Assembly (NCBI GenBank): GCA_043228905.1
Contig: JBHGNT010000022.1
Coordinates: 11,904,001 to 11,968,000 of the forward strand
Direction of reading: 5' to 3'
From: Azolla caroliniana
Taxonomy: Eukaryota > Polypodiophyta
DNA: 64,000 nucleotides
Shown here: positions 10,625-21,520 of the stretch, piece after piece
How positions within the stretch are numbered: position 1 is the stretch's first letter
How the letters are laid out: each line of letters opens with the position of its first letter
Position numbers and translations under genes: made by a program
The notes under the pieces: generated by a model
Told to the model about the DNA's origin: nothing
Database searches by the model: none
What the model saw: only the letters and a program-made list of their open reading frames with translations

Positions 10625-10830
10625 ATATATTATTGATAGGTATATGGTGAAAATATGGTTGTGTTGGTGCTTTTGAGATGTACTATGTCGATTTATGTAT
10701 AGATCACATTTTGAGAGTCCTTTTATAATAATACCAAATGAGATACCTATGTCTATATTGTCTCATGTGTCTTTCCCTTTTCTAATGAGTCCAAAGAGTC
10801 CCATATGACTTTTGTAGCCTTGAATTCCAA
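10625..10830 (-). promoter_or_regulatory. Promoter of terpene synthase copy 2
   Basis: On the minus strand TATAAAAGG (10727-10719) is followed by 'actctcaaaatgtgatctatacataa', then 'caccaacacaacca' and 'atatacctatcaataatata'. The same blocks in the same order precede the open gene (40841-40950). Conservation of TATA box, spacing and leader suggests a common core promoter, with TATA about 140 bp from the ATG. Confidence 0.65.
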
Positions 10831-10892
10831 TTATGACATGATTAATAGATTTCACAATTCTCGCGGTCTGTAATGCCTCCGTGTTTCTACTT

Positions 10893-11205
10893 GCTTGTCG
10901 TATTACGGGTGCAATTTCATGGGGAATGAGCATCTAATGTGAAACCGGTACCGCAAGTTGGGATCCATGAGTCGCATTAGGTCCTCATGGTGCTCTCGGC
11001 ATTAAGTTGGGCCGCTCAAACGAGTGCTTGATGGGCGGGAGTGTGTCACCGGGAGCTTGTATCCAGGGATCGCGCTCCATCCGGTGCAATCCGGAGGAGG
11101 CCTGGGCAATTTTAAGTTGAGACCGGTAGCTTGGATTTGCCGCCATGGCTAAGATTTGACTACGGCCAACCTTACCTCAACATTCATGAGATTATTACCA
11201 TTGAG
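10893..11205 (-). pseudogene. Third terpene synthase fragment (N-terminal region only)
   Basis: Minus-strand sequence matches the 5' coding part of the open gene: 'ctcatggatcccaacttg' versus 'ctcacggatcccaacttg', 'atgctcattccccatgaaattgcaccc' versus 'atgctcgttccccaccaaattgcaccc', and a start-like 'cctcaatgg' near 11195. It stops before the DDxxD region, and frames are broken. It lies upstream of copy 2 in the same orientation, so this flank carries two tandem terpene synthase 5' ends. Confidence 0.6.
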
Positions 11206-11737
11206 GATATGTACTCTCAAGTTGATCGCAAATTTACTAATAGATATGGTGAGAGCTTTTGATGGATACGATTGTGTTGGTGTTGGTGTACGGTTATGGA
11301 GGTAGAGCTTCTTGCTTTGATGGATATGGTTGTTTAGGGATTATATGGAATCAAAGGACTCCATAATTTTTTTTTGTATAGTCTTTAATTCCAATCAGTG
11401 TGCCTTTTTCTTTGGATATTAACCTTTTTTTGTAGAGCCTTCATAAACAATGTGCCAATGAATGTATGTGCAATCAAACCATGTCATCAAGTATTCACGA
11501 GACATCATGCATATTGAAACTCATACATGATGCAAATAATGATTATAGATGTAATGCCATATTCTTGGCTATGGAGTCCTCTTTTCATTATAGATATCCC
11601 ATGTGAAAAGACCAATATCTCATGCTTGTGCCACGGCCCACCGTATTGATGGAGAAGCTACTAATGTCACATGATCAAGCATAAAAAATCGAGAATATAA
11701 TTGGGCAAAACAATAAGATCATCTATGTAGTGAAGAT
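11206..11737. repeat. Dispersed noncoding repeat flanking the hAT target
   Basis: AT-rich; similar blocks recur near 35930-36060, 36940-37330, 38870-39720 and, inverted, 2305-2400. Characteristic phrases are 'gagacatcatgcatattgaaactcatacatg' and 'attgatggagaagctactaatgtca'. The paralogues near 37318 and 39710 supply the empty target site of the hAT insertion. No coding frame. Confidence 0.6.
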
Positions 11738-12602
11738 TAGCAATGGGCCCGGTTTCGACTCAAACCGAACTGAACCATTAAACCATGGCTTAACGGTTTA
11801 TTGGTTCAAAGATAAATAAACCGTTTGGTTTGGTTTCCTAGTTATGATCCGGTTCGGTTCGGTTTTGAATTTCATGGTTTGGCGGTTTATTGGCTTATCG
11901 GTTCGGTTTTAAATTTCATGGTTTAGCAGTTTAGCGGTTTCGGTTTAAAGGTTTATAGGTTAAAAATTATTCCTAAATTTTCACCTTTAGGCTCTAACTT
12001 TCAACCATACGTACCATACTTTTGGATTAACTATTTATTATGAATTGATATTTTGTACATAATTCATAATTAGGTCGGCTGATGTAAATAGTAGGTAGTA
12101 CACATTTATTAGGGGATTTGTGCATATCTCTGTCGAAAGGGATAGGGAATAAAGTGATTTGACTACTTAAGGAGGGAGAGAAGGAAGAAAAGGGATCCCG
12201 CGTTGGCGAGGACGAAGTGTTGCTGCAGAACCGAGGGCCGAGCTCTCTCTCCTCTAATCGTCGTTCTCTGTGGATGTCGGGAGTTCGCTGCCTCTGCTTC
12301 GTGGATAGCCCGTGTGCTTCCAGCAGAGGCTCCCCCCCCCCCCCCCCCTCCCCCTTTTTGTTTCTTCGAGTCAAGTGGTTGTTGTCTGTGTGCGTGAGTA
12401 GGACCCCGTGTCATGTCCATTTCCGGTTTGTCGGTTGTAACTGTTCGAGTTGTAAGCTACTAATTATAGTAATCGGATTCCTGTTTCTTGCTCTTATTTT
12501 CTTCTGTGTATCTACAACTCTCTCTCTCACTCTCTCTCATTGGTCCAAGACCCCCGTGGTCCCGCCTCTTCCTACACGCGAACGCGAAACTTCGCGACAA
12601 CG

Positions 12603-12685
12603 TATTACAATGTATGGTCTAATGGTCAAGAGCTCGACCCATGTAGCATAAGGTCATGGGTTCGAGTCTTGCCATATCATGACAC
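12603..12685 (-). repeat. Chromovirus 3' LTR, only 83 bp, consisting mostly of a tRNA-like sequence
   Basis: Minus strand begins TGTCATGATATGGCAAGACT and ends at CATTGTAATA. It matches the outer 83 bp of the right-hand LTR. The flanking CAACG looks like a target-site duplication, yet the right-hand LTR seems to run on through a TATA box for about 640 bp more, so this copy may be truncated. Confidence 0.7.
12612..12677 (+). other. tRNA-like sequence in the chromovirus LTR (sense on + strand)
   Basis: 66 nt. The ends GTATGGT and GCCATAT can pair over seven positions with wobbles. An A-box-like TGGTCTAATGGTC and a B-box-like GGGTTCGAGTCTT sit at tRNA-like spacing. The T-stem is poor, so a functional tRNA is unlikely. 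A homologous sequence is at 25663-25728 and again within 59588-59670. Confidence 0.7.
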
Positions 12686-12940
12686 TATCTCCCCTTTAAA
12701 ACGACGAGTGTCATGAGTCGTTTTGGATTGAGGACCTGGTTTGTCTGGTTATTCACGATGGAAGTCTTCAAGAAGAGCACGAGCATTGGTCACATTTTCT
12801 ATTGGTTCCCAAGTACGATCGCTGGGATTATATCCTAGCCAATCGACTAGATAGTAGAGCTTGTTGCGAACAATCTTGGAATCAAGGATGGCGGCAACCT
12901 CGTACTCAGGTCCATCTTCAAGGTCGATTGGGGGTTGAGG
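12686..12940 (-). pseudogene. Chromodomain at pol C terminus
   Basis: Minus strand encodes YEVAAILDSKIVRNKLYYLV then DWLGYNPSDRTWEPIENV and NARALLEDFH. The Y-x-V-x-x-I-L-D, Y-L-V-x-W-x-G-Y and T-W-E-P elements are the classic chromodomain pattern, including the aromatic cage positions. A TAG codon near 12944 separates it from the upstream integrase frame. In chromoviruses this domain tethers integrase to marked chromatin. Degenerate here but easily recognised. Confidence 0.85.
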
Positions 12941-13958
12941 CTATGTAATATGTCCTGGGATGGTGTTCTCTTGATAGGGTTCGAGGAGAGAACTATGAAA
13001 CACCGGATGTATCCGAAGTTGCAGAGGTAGATCGAGACGAAAAGCGACATCATTAATCTTTCCTATAATACGAAAAGGACCTAATCGCCGATAATCCAAC
13101 TTCTCGCATGGGCGAGTAGTCTTGATGTGTCGTCGTAGTAGCCATACCCAATCTCCAATGTTAAAACTGGATGGAAGTCGATGACGATTCGCATAAACCT
13201 TGTGTGTTTGTTGAGCTTGTTGGAGATGAGTAGATAAATCAGCTTGTATCTTGCGTAACCGCTCTAAACGATCCTCTGCGCAAGGATTTGTGGACAACTC
13301 TTGGGTTTCAAATACATACCACCGGGGGTGAGAACTTGTATAAGCATAAAATGACGTAACTTTAGTCGATGCGTGGATAGAGTTATTGTAGGCAAATTCG
13401 GCGAAGTGGAGAATAACTTAGAAAGCACTGAAGATACTGCTCCAGTGTTTGATTTGTTCGTTCTAATTGGCCATCCGTTTGTGGGTGGTAGCCAGAGGAG
13501 AGGTTAAACGTGACCTTGAGCATTTTAAAAAGGTGCTTCCAGAATTTCGATACGAACCGGGGTCCACGGTCGCGGATGATACTATCGTTAAGGCCATGAT
13601 GCTGACATACTTCACGCATGACAATTTCAACGGTTTCTTCATTGGATATTTCCTTAGTACATGGCAAGAAATGAACCATCTTCGTATATCTATCTACGAT
13701 TGTTAGAATCGCATTGAACCACTTAGAGACTGGATGATCTGTGATGAAGTCTAGAGCAATGGATTGCCATGGCTTGCTTGGAATTGGTAATGCTTCTAAT
13801 AAACCATATGGATGATGCCTTGGCATTTTCGCTTTGCCGCATGTATCACAAGTCCGAACAAAATCTTCAACAAATTGTCGCATACGGGGCCACCAAAATG
13901 ATCGTTGTACTAAATCTAATGTTTTAGTACTACCAAAATGCCCAGTTGTATGTGTCAT
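12941..13958 (-). pseudogene. Chromovirus integrase with GPY/F module
   Basis: Frame 13383-13958 has the zinc-binding H-x-x-x-G-H..C-x-x-C region ([20 protein letters not shown]). It also has catalytic D in IALDFITDHP, D in IIRDRGPRF and E in HPQTDGQLERTNQTLE. Frame 12941-13297 continues with the GPY/F module (YRRLGPFRIIGKINDVAFRL) and FHSSLLEPY. A frameshift or short deletion separates the two frames, so no single functional protein can be made. Confidence 0.9.
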
Positions 13959-14871
13959 GATAGTTTTGGACTACTCGAAGGCGGCAAGAACCATTAGGAA
14001 CGTACAAGAGTTCATTAAAGAATAGTAATCCATCATGGTATTTGAATTGTCGATAGTCCGTACCTGGTGGTTGCGACTGTGAACAAGATGCTCGAGAGGG
14101 ATCAATTTGTCCTAGAATGGCTTGGGTGAAAGCATCGGTCTTCAAGTCCTCATGTATAGTATCGATAACGTGGGAATCCATTGGCATGCCAAAGACCTGT
14201 GTTGCTTGCAGTCGTGTCACTCCCAAGATTATTTGCTTTTGGTTATCAAAAGTTGGCTCGTCGGGACACGGTGCTAGGTATGAACGTCGTGATAATGCAT
14301 CTGCCTTCCCTTGGTGCTTCCCCAAACGATATGTAATTTTGAAGTCGAAACGCGTGAGGAAGTGGGCCCACCAAGCTTGACATCGATTTAACACACGAGC
14401 GTCCTGAAAGTAGGCAAGGTTTTTATGGTCACTGAATACGGTGACTTGATGAGAGGATCCCTCTAGAAAATGCCTCCATTGCGTAAAAGATTCCACTATT
14501 GCCAATAGCTCCTTATCATGAATTTCATAGTTGATTTCGGCGGCGTCAAACTTGCGTGAGTGAAAAGCCACAGGATGTAGCTTCTTATCATTACCTCATT
14601 GTGACAGAATGCTCCCCAATGCGAAATCCGATGTGTTTGCTTCGATAATGAATGGTTTTTCCAGATCGACATGAGCAAGAATTGGAGCCAATGTAAATGC
14701 CTTTTTAAGACTCTCGAAAGCCATGTCCGCTTCTTTAGACCAAACGAACAATTGTCCCTTCCTGGTAAGCTATGTGAGAGCCAGAACAAGCTTTGAGTAA
14801 TCTTGTATGAACTTTCGGTAAAAATTGGCAAAGCCTAAAAAGCATTGCACATCTCGCACCTAACCCGGAGT
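13930..14871 (-). pseudogene. Chromovirus RNase H and connection
   Basis: Frame 13930-14571 carries the Ty3-type RNase H end ([27 protein letters not shown]) and runs into the integrase N terminus. Upstream 14572-14871 is in other frames, with a shift near 14500-14600. Order and motifs fit the RT-RNase H junction of Ty3/gypsy pol. Confidence 0.85.
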
Positions 14872-15621
14872 CTACCACTCTACCAAAGTTTTGACCTTAG
14901 CTGGGTCCATGGAGATACCTTCCGAGGAAATGACATAACCCAGAAATTCCACCTGGTTGCACCCAAAACTACATTTTTCTAGCTTTGCATAAAGACCATG
15001 TTCTCGAAGTCGTTTTAGTACTAACAGTACATGAGAATCCTGCTCTTCTTGGGTCTTCGAATAAACCAGTAGATCATCCAAATAGATGATCAAACAAACA
15101 TCCAAGAGATCTCAGAATATATCATTTGCCATGTGCGGGAAGACTGTTGGCGCATTAGTGAGGCCGAACGGCATGACTATATGCTCGAAGTGCCCATATC
15201 TGGTGCGAAACGCGGTCTTCCATTTATCTCCTGGTCGGATCCGTACGAGGTTATAGGCTCCCCGTAAGTCGATCTTCGTGAAGAACCTGGCACCATTGAT
15301 CCGTTCTAAAAGACTTGAGATAAGGGGAAGTGCATACCTATTTTTGATTGTCACCTTATTCAAGCCATGGTAATCTACAACGAGACGAAGTGATCCATCC
15401 TTTTTCTTGATGAAGAAAATGGGTGCGCCGGCTGGAGATTTCGAATGCTGAATGAAACCATTTTCCAAATTCTCCTCTATATAGGCTCGCAGGAATTCTA
15501 GCTCGGTTGGTGACAAATTGTAGATCGGTCCCCATGGTGGCTCTTTCCCTGGTTGTAAATCGATGGGGCAATCATACGGTCGATGGTAAGGAAGCGTATT
15601 GGCTTGTACTTTATCGAACAC
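14872..15621 (-). pseudogene. Chromovirus reverse transcriptase
   Basis: Frame 15112-15621 has the fingers and palm entry ([54 protein letters not shown]). Frame 14872-15105 has the active site IIYLDDLLVYSK and GLYAKLEKCSFG. A small break near 15106-15111 splits them. The catalytic aspartates are all visible. Confidence 0.9.
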
Positions 15622-15789
15622 ATCAGCATAATGATGATACTTCTTTGGAAGTTAAATGGTGGACTCCTCTTTAATAGTGTCTGAGGGCTTTACTGATATT
15701 GCGAAGAGAAACATTTCTTCCTTGTGTCCTTCTTCCCACAACTGATGTAGCGAAATGGTTGCAATCTCATGAGTAGACCCTCGGGCTTT

Positions 15790-16265
15790 TCAATACCGTA
15801 TTTCTCTTGTTCTCCAATCTATGTCTGGGTTATGTAATTCGAACCATGGTAATCCTAAAACAATGGGGTGTTCTGGGATGCTAATTATATAAAATGATAC
15901 TACACATGCTAGATTATCTAGGACAATATTAACGGGCTCTAGCTCTTCTATGATATTTCCGGAAGCAATGGGATGACCATCAATGAATACTACAGAGGCT
16001 GGACACAGGAGTTTTCTGAGTGATATTTGATGAGCTTGGGCAAAGTTCCTATCCATGAAGCAAGAATTAGCTCTGAAATATAGAAGTGCTAAGACATGTA
16101 CTGGAGGGGTACTTTTAGTACTAACTGTTACTTGGGCTACGAACACATTGCTAACTTGCTTAGAGGGAATGGAACCACTAATGGGTTGCACAGATCTAGG
16201 GTTTTCCAACCAAACAGCTCCTATTTTGGCTGGACTTAGTCGTTTAACTCTTCTTCTAACCGACT
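15790..16265 (-). pseudogene. Chromovirus aspartic protease region
   Basis: Minus frame ends with HPIVLGLPWFELHNPDIDW, characteristic of the Ty3/gypsy retropepsin to RT linker. The presumed active-site stretch (ANSCFMDRNFA) lacks a clean D-S/T-G, so the protease looks mutated. The frame is cut at 16265 by the Copia B LTR; the gag side resumes at 23822 in a different frame. Confidence 0.75.
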
Positions 16266-16683
16266 TGTAAACAATTACTTGCGGAAGCGTTAGAAAACAG
16301 AGAAAGCAGGGAATACACAGAGTACACGGGAGAGACAGAGAGAGTAGAACCTCAAAGCTATATTCAAAAATATATAAAAACACTTTGTACATACAACTAT
16401 GCTCAGTAGCATTATTTATACAAGTCCTCATGGGACTGACAGAAGTACCGTGTACTTCAATGCTCACACGAGCATCTGACACTTACTACGAGACTATAAT
16501 TGCCTAGTAGTCTATACTAGTACTAGGCTTCCGGTTACTAATTGGATCCGGCAAACCGGCTCCCCCGCTCACCGACGACTTTGTTGCTTGCCGGCTCGGT
16601 TGCTCACAGCTTACCGATCCGTCTCGCTTGCCGGCTCAAGCTTATTCAGCCGATCCGGCTCTAGTTGAGCTTGCCGCTCAACA
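16266..16683 (-). repeat. Copia B 3' LTR (copy 1)
   Basis: 418 bp with TG..CA ends, differing from the right LTR at a number of sites and thus older than Copia A. Followed by the polypurine tract (CTCCCCCTCAAGCTCAA on +). Confidence 0.9.
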
Positions 16684-17328
16684 CTCCCCCTCAAGCTCAA
16701 CTTGAGGTTGGATCCTGGTGTCGGTCTCTGTGGCAGCCAATTCTTCCAACCGACTTCTCCTGGCATCACTCCGCCTTGCTCGCGCTCCTCGTCTGGTCTA
16801 TTTCTGTTTGCCGCGACCCCTCTTGTTCTGCGCGCCTCGACCTTCTCGGTCGGTATGTCTGCTCAATAGGCCCCTCTCAGCTCCTTCGCTGCTATGACTC
16901 CGGCGCTTGCCGATCCGTCAGTTCCTCCGTGATGGCATTAACATCCGTTGCATCCGTGTCTGCTTGGCCTTGAATTGATCCGGTTCTTCCGAATCTTTCT
17001 TTTGAACCGAATCGAATGTCTCCGATGCGTTCCAGCTCTTGTCCGAATCGGTTGCTCCCGATTCGTCTTCTGGTTCCAAGCCCTTCACCACATCGGACCA
17101 TTTCCGGGTCTTGGCCTTCTTCCTTCGGTCGGCTCTGTCCTTCTTGACTCTACCGCCCCCTGTTCTTCCCTCACCAACGCAATCGGCAGTCTCTTTGCCT
17201 TTGCCCGTTTTGGTGTCTTTTCCCGTTCTCCCTCTCAAGTGTGGCACGTCGAGATGCTAAACACCAAGCATTTTGGTGAAGTGTTGCAACTTGTCCGATC
17301 CGAGTGGTTTGGTGAAGATGTCGGCAAC
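16684..17328 (-). pseudogene. Copia B RNase H terminus and 3' untranslated region
   Basis: At 17254-17328 the minus strand encodes VADIFTKPLGSDKLQHFTKM and a stop three codons later, the standard end of Copia RNase H. The remainder up to the LTR is noncoding. It is interrupted at 17328 by the Copia C LTR with target duplication GCAAC. The missing upstream part (ending HTDRQVA) is at 53124 onward in copy 2. Confidence 0.85.
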
Positions 17329-18141
17329 TGACGGGAACTAAAACGCTCCTTTTACACGACGCTCGGCCACAACCGAGCTTAGAATCATACACAGAAAACG
17401 GGAAATAATGAACGACACGAAGAAGAGACGAGTACGCAGGATGTTTACGTGGAAAACCCAAACTAAGGGGAAAAACCACGGCAGCCCACAGGCTGCAAAC
17501 TATCACTATGTTAAAATGTACAACAATGAGTTCACGGAGGCAACGACCTCGTGCTCATGATCCTCGCCACAGGCGGCGGTTACAACAGAGGCAACGACCT
17601 CTTTCTCTCTGTTACTCTGTACACAATTCGCTCTCTCTCTCCTTGCACCAACAAGAATGACAACCACTCTATCTAAAAGTTTGCCCTAAGTCATATTTAT
17701 ACTAATATGAGTTTTTGGCTATTTACAAATATAGCCACGATGGACTCTCAGAAACATATTTACAAATATGTCTCTTCATCCGGTTCTCACTGGGTCTGCA
17801 CCATCCGGCTCTCCGTAGCCGGGTACTCCTCATCCGGTTCTCACCGGGTATGCACCATCCGGCTCTCCGTAGCCGGGTACTCCTCATCCGGTTCTCACCG
17901 GGTCTGCACCATCCGGCTCTCCGTAGCCGGGTACTCCTCATCCGGTTCTCACCGGGTCTGCATCATCCAACTCTCCGTAGCCGGGTACTCCTCATCCGGT
18001 TCTCACCGGGTCTGCACCATCCGGCTCTCCGTAGTCGGGTACTCCTCATCCGGTTTCGGCCTCGGCTTATCGGCCTAGGCCGAGTTTGTTCATCAGCATT
18101 GTCCTTCTCCCTTCCCATCCGGAGGGACCTATCTCCCAACA
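17329..18141 (-). repeat. Copia C 3' LTR (copy 1) with 54-bp tandem repeats
   Basis: 813 bp. About 17779-18050 holds five tandem units of 54 bp (core TCATCCGGTTCTCACCGGGT). The two LTRs of copy 2 have four units each. Long open frames across the array (for example 17707-18078) arise from the repeat period being a multiple of three and are not regarded as genes. Confidence 0.9.
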
Positions 18142-18757
18142 AACTCCCCCTTCACTCCGGCATCGGGTGTCTTACTAGTCCGATCCTCTTCCGGCATGCA
18201 TCCAGCTTGTCGGGTATCAGCACTTTGGTTAGCATATCTGACCCGTTCTCGGCCGTGTGGATCTTCGTGAGTGCGAACTCCTGGTCATCTACTCTTTCCC
18301 GGATCCAGTGATATCTTCGCTGGATATGCTTCGTCCGGGAATGGTAGGCCGCATTCTTAGCAATATGGATGGCACTTTGACTGTCACAATAGAGTCGGTA
18401 TTCATCTTGCCGGATATCGAGCTCTCCGATGAAGTCCTTCATCCATAATATTTCCTTGCCGGCTTCCACAGCCGCCATGTACTCCGCCTCCGTGGTTGAC
18501 AATGCAACCGTCTTCTACAGCCTCGACTGCCACGAGACAGCTCCCCTTGCATTTGTCATTACATATCCGGATGTAGACCGGTTGGTATCCACATCAGCCG
18601 ACATGTCCGAATCGGTGAAACCGTCAAGTTGAGGTTTTCCGGAGCCAAATCGGAGACACATATTTGAAGTGCCCTTCAAATACCGGAGTATCCATTTGAC
18701 CGGCTCATAAACCGGCTCACCACTCCGACTGCGTATCCTATATCCGGTCGGGTACAC
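18142..18757 (-). pseudogene. Copia C RNase H (copy 1), nonsense-disrupted
   Basis: Frames 18515-18757 (YLKGTSNMCLRFG, GFTDSDMSADVDTNRSTSGY) and 18152-18502 (STTEAEYMAAVEAGKE, YCDSQSAIHIAKN, SRTKHIQRRYHWIRE) are in register but separated by a TAG near 18513. A frameshift near 18710 separates them from the RT frame. Both lesions are also present in copy 2 (49095-49340), so they predate the duplication. Confidence 0.88.
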
Positions 18758-21051
18758 ACCATTGCGTACATCAAGCTCCAGACGGCAGAGGCATATGGAA
18801 TCTTCATCATATCTGCCTTCTCTGCTTTCGTCTTAGGGCTTTGCTTAACGGATAGCCTGCAGTTTGCCGGAAGTGTCGATCCAACCGGTTTCGCATCTGA
18901 CATGTTGAACCGTTGAAGCACCTTTGTCATGTACTTCTCCTGTGACAGCCATAATTGCTTCATTGACCGGTTCCGAATAATATGCATCCCCATCATCTGT
19001 CTTGCCGGACCCAAGTCTTTCATTGAGAAGGTCCGGTTGAGAGCCTTCTTCAGCATCCGTATTTTGGCTTGGTCCCGTCCGACGATCAACATGTCGTCCA
19101 CGTACAGAAGGAGTATCAGGAAGTCGCCTCCTTCAAACTTCTTCACAAACACGCAGTGATCGGCCTGCGTCTTGTGGTACCCTTGATCGGCCATGAAGGA
19201 ATCGTACTTCCGGTACCATTGACGGGGAGCCTGCTTTAGTCCGTACAGGCTCTTCTTTAGCCGGCATACCAGGTGCTCCTTCCCTTTCTCCACAAATCCC
19301 TCTGGTTGTTGCATGCAGATCTCCTCTTCGAGGTCGCCGTGAAGGAATGTTGTCTTCACGTCGAACTGTTCTACCTCGAGGTCCATGCTTGCCGCCATAC
19401 TTAGCACCATCCGGATAGAGGTCATCTTTACTACCGGGGCAAATATCTCGTCGAAGTCCACGCCCTTCTTCTGTTGGAACCCCTTCACCACGATCCTGGC
19501 TTTGTATCTCGGGGGGTTGCCAGCATCTCCCGGTTTCAACTTGTACACCCACTTGTTTCGGAGTGCCCGCTTTCCTTTCGGCAACTCCACCAATTCATAC
19601 GTATGGTTCTGATGCAGGGAATCCATCTCATCCTGCATGGCACTTAACCATTTGCGTTTGTGGGTGTCTTCCTTCGCTTCTTCGAAGCTTTCCGGCTCCC
19701 CCTCACCGGTCAGCAGGACATGCTCTGCATCTGGAAATTTCCGGGGGGCCCTTCTCTCTCTGAGAGGATATCTCCGTCTTCGGGCTTCAGTAACCGGCTC
19801 CTCCATTTGCTCTTCATCCGAATCCGATTCAGGGTCTTGGCCGGTTCCGGTTTCAGGTTCCTCTACTTCTTCTTCAGCCTGTTCGGTATCCTCACCGTAA
19901 CCGGCTGGTCCCTCGAGTGCTAACCGGTCTCTTGCCGGTTGGGTCTGCTCATCGTAGAGTCGATCCTTACCGGTCGACTCAGAGTTCATTATCTTCTTCT
20001 CCGACTCCCAGTCGGCGAGCGTGTTGTCCTCCATGAAGATAATATCTCGACTCCGAAATACCTTCTTGTCGACCAGGTCCCACACTCGGTAACCGAACTC
20101 ATCGTCACCGTAACCGAGGAATATGCATGGCCGGGTCTTTGGATCTAACTTTCCTCTCCGGTCCTTAGCTACATGCACGTACGCGAGACACCCGAACACC
20201 TTCAAATGCCGGTAGGATACTTCCTTACCAGTCCATACTCTCTCTGGCGTGTCTCCGTCCAAGGGTACTGAGGGTGATCTATTTATCACGTAGGTCGTCG
20301 TCGACAGTGCCTCAGCCCAAAACTTCTTGGGTAGTTTTGCATGCGCTAGCATACTCCGAACCCTCTCCATTATGGTCTGGTTCATCCTCTCGGCCAATCC
20401 GTTTAGTTTCGGCGTCTTCGGCACGGTAAATTTGAGCCGGATTCCCTTAGAGCGGCAGTACTCCTCGAACTGCCCCTGGTATTCTCCTCCATTATCTGCT
20501 CGAACCGCCTTCAGCTTCCGGCCGGTTTCTCTTTCCACTCTCGCATGGAGCTCTTTGAAGACGGATAGCACCTGATCCTTCGTCTTCAACGGTGTGGCCC
20601 ACAGCTTCCGGTTATGGTCATCTATGAATGTCACGAAGTACTGCGCTCTGGCATGTGACTTCGTGTCTACTTGACACACATCCGTATGCACCAACTCCAG
20701 TGGTGCATTACGTCTCATCGGTGGCCATGGTCGGAAGGAGGTCCGGTTTTGCTTACCGGCCAGACAATCAGTGCACTTCTCCAAGTGCACGTTCTTCACT
20801 GGAATGAGGTTGTCATCTGCAAGCCTCTTCATCCCCTTCTCGCTCATATGACACAACCTCTTGTGCCACAGCTCACCGGTAGTGTCGGATGCCACGTTCA
20901 CTTCTTCCGGACATAACCGGGCATTCATCAGGTATAGTGTGTTGACCTTCCGGGCCCGAGCCACAATTAGGCTCCCTTTGCTAAACTTCATGACACCGTT
21001 CTGGATGCTACCCATGTAGCCTTCATCATCTAGCCGACCGGCTGATATCAA
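18676..21051 (-). pseudogene. Copia C integrase and reverse transcriptase (copy 1), long open frame
   Basis: 791 codons open. GAG-pre-integrase ELWHKRLCHMSEKGMKRLA and CTDCLAGKQ; integrase HTDVCQVDT, VRADNGGEY and NGLAERMNQT (D, D, E); hinge rich in E; RT with KARIVVKGFQQKKGVDFDE, the catalytic LLYVDDMLIVG and SLYGLKQAPRQWY. It ends in a frameshifted tail (SNGYSGI) instead of continuing into RNase H. No ATG-initiated gag lies upstream, so it is a dead fragment despite its length. Confidence 0.92.
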
Positions 21052-21167
21052 GTTCAGACGAACCTCCGGAACGTGTCAGATATCCTTCAGCAGCAACTTG
21101 CATCCGGTTGGTGTTGTCAGCCACATGTCTCCTATGCCGACAATTCGGCATGTACCTTCATTCCCCA

Positions 21168-21520
21168 TCAGACACAGTCATGATCACCGACTGAGTAGGA
21201 TGAGAAGCATTTCCGGTCCGGGGTAAGGTGGAACGACGCTCCAGAGTCTACCACCCAGGTCATATCGTCGCCGGCAAGGTTTATCTCGCTCTCCTCGGTG
21301 ATGAGCATCAACTCTTCTTCACTTGCCGCGATTGCCGTCGTTCCCTTCTGGTCCGGCCCCCTCCGGTCTTTACCGTTCCGGTCCGGGGTTCGCTTCGAAT
21401 CGGTACCATCAGTTTCCTTGTCTTTTCGGAAATGACGACAGTTCTTTTGGAAGTGTCCTGGCTTGCCGCAATAGAAGCAAGTAGGCCTCCCCCTTGACTT
21501 TGACCGTGTCCCCGACTTCT
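21168..21520 (-). pseudogene. Copia C zinc knuckle and protease (copy 1)
   Basis: Minus frame has CFYCGKPGHFQKNCRHF (CCHC) and WVVDSGASFHLTPDRKCF (protease active site). It is continuous upstream with Copia B integrase (WWNGNRKGRSNACGQ) because of the fusion at about 21520, which creates a chimeric open frame 21168-21797 that mixes two elements. A stop or shift near 21170 separates it from the integrase frame. Confidence 0.9.

Larger units (their letters stand above)
17329..21520 (-). mobile_element. Copia C, copy 1 (5'-truncated)
   Basis: Left LTR 17329-18141 (TG..CA, flanked by GCAAC at 17324-17328), then purine tract and pol in minus orientation. The 5' LTR and most of gag are missing. 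At about 21518-21521 the sequence switches from the Copia C gag/knuckle linker to Copia B integrase. In copy 2 the same two sequences are 3.8 kb apart and share only TCT at the breakpoints, so a microhomology deletion explains the fusion. Confidence 0.9.

Noticed and set aside
12332-12350. Poly-C run as a structural element
   Set aside because: A homopolymer of this length may be a sequencing or assembly artefact; nothing else supports a function.
12163-12651. GC-rich open frames in the left half of the hAT element
   Set aside because: They cross a poly-C run and overlap on both strands; no motif. Possibly captured host sequence, but unsupported.
12612-12677. Functional tRNA gene
   Set aside because: The T-stem does not pair well, the length is short, and the same block is inside both ends of a retroelement.
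17779-18050. CRISPR-like regular array
   Set aside because: Units are directly contiguous with no unique spacers, inside an LTR of a plant element.
17707-18311. Long overlapping open frames with an 18-residue repeat (also 48341-48891, 52743-53320)
   Set aside because: They lie in Copia C LTRs, exist in several frames and both strands, and result from a 54-bp repeat unit with no stops; no protein family resemblance.
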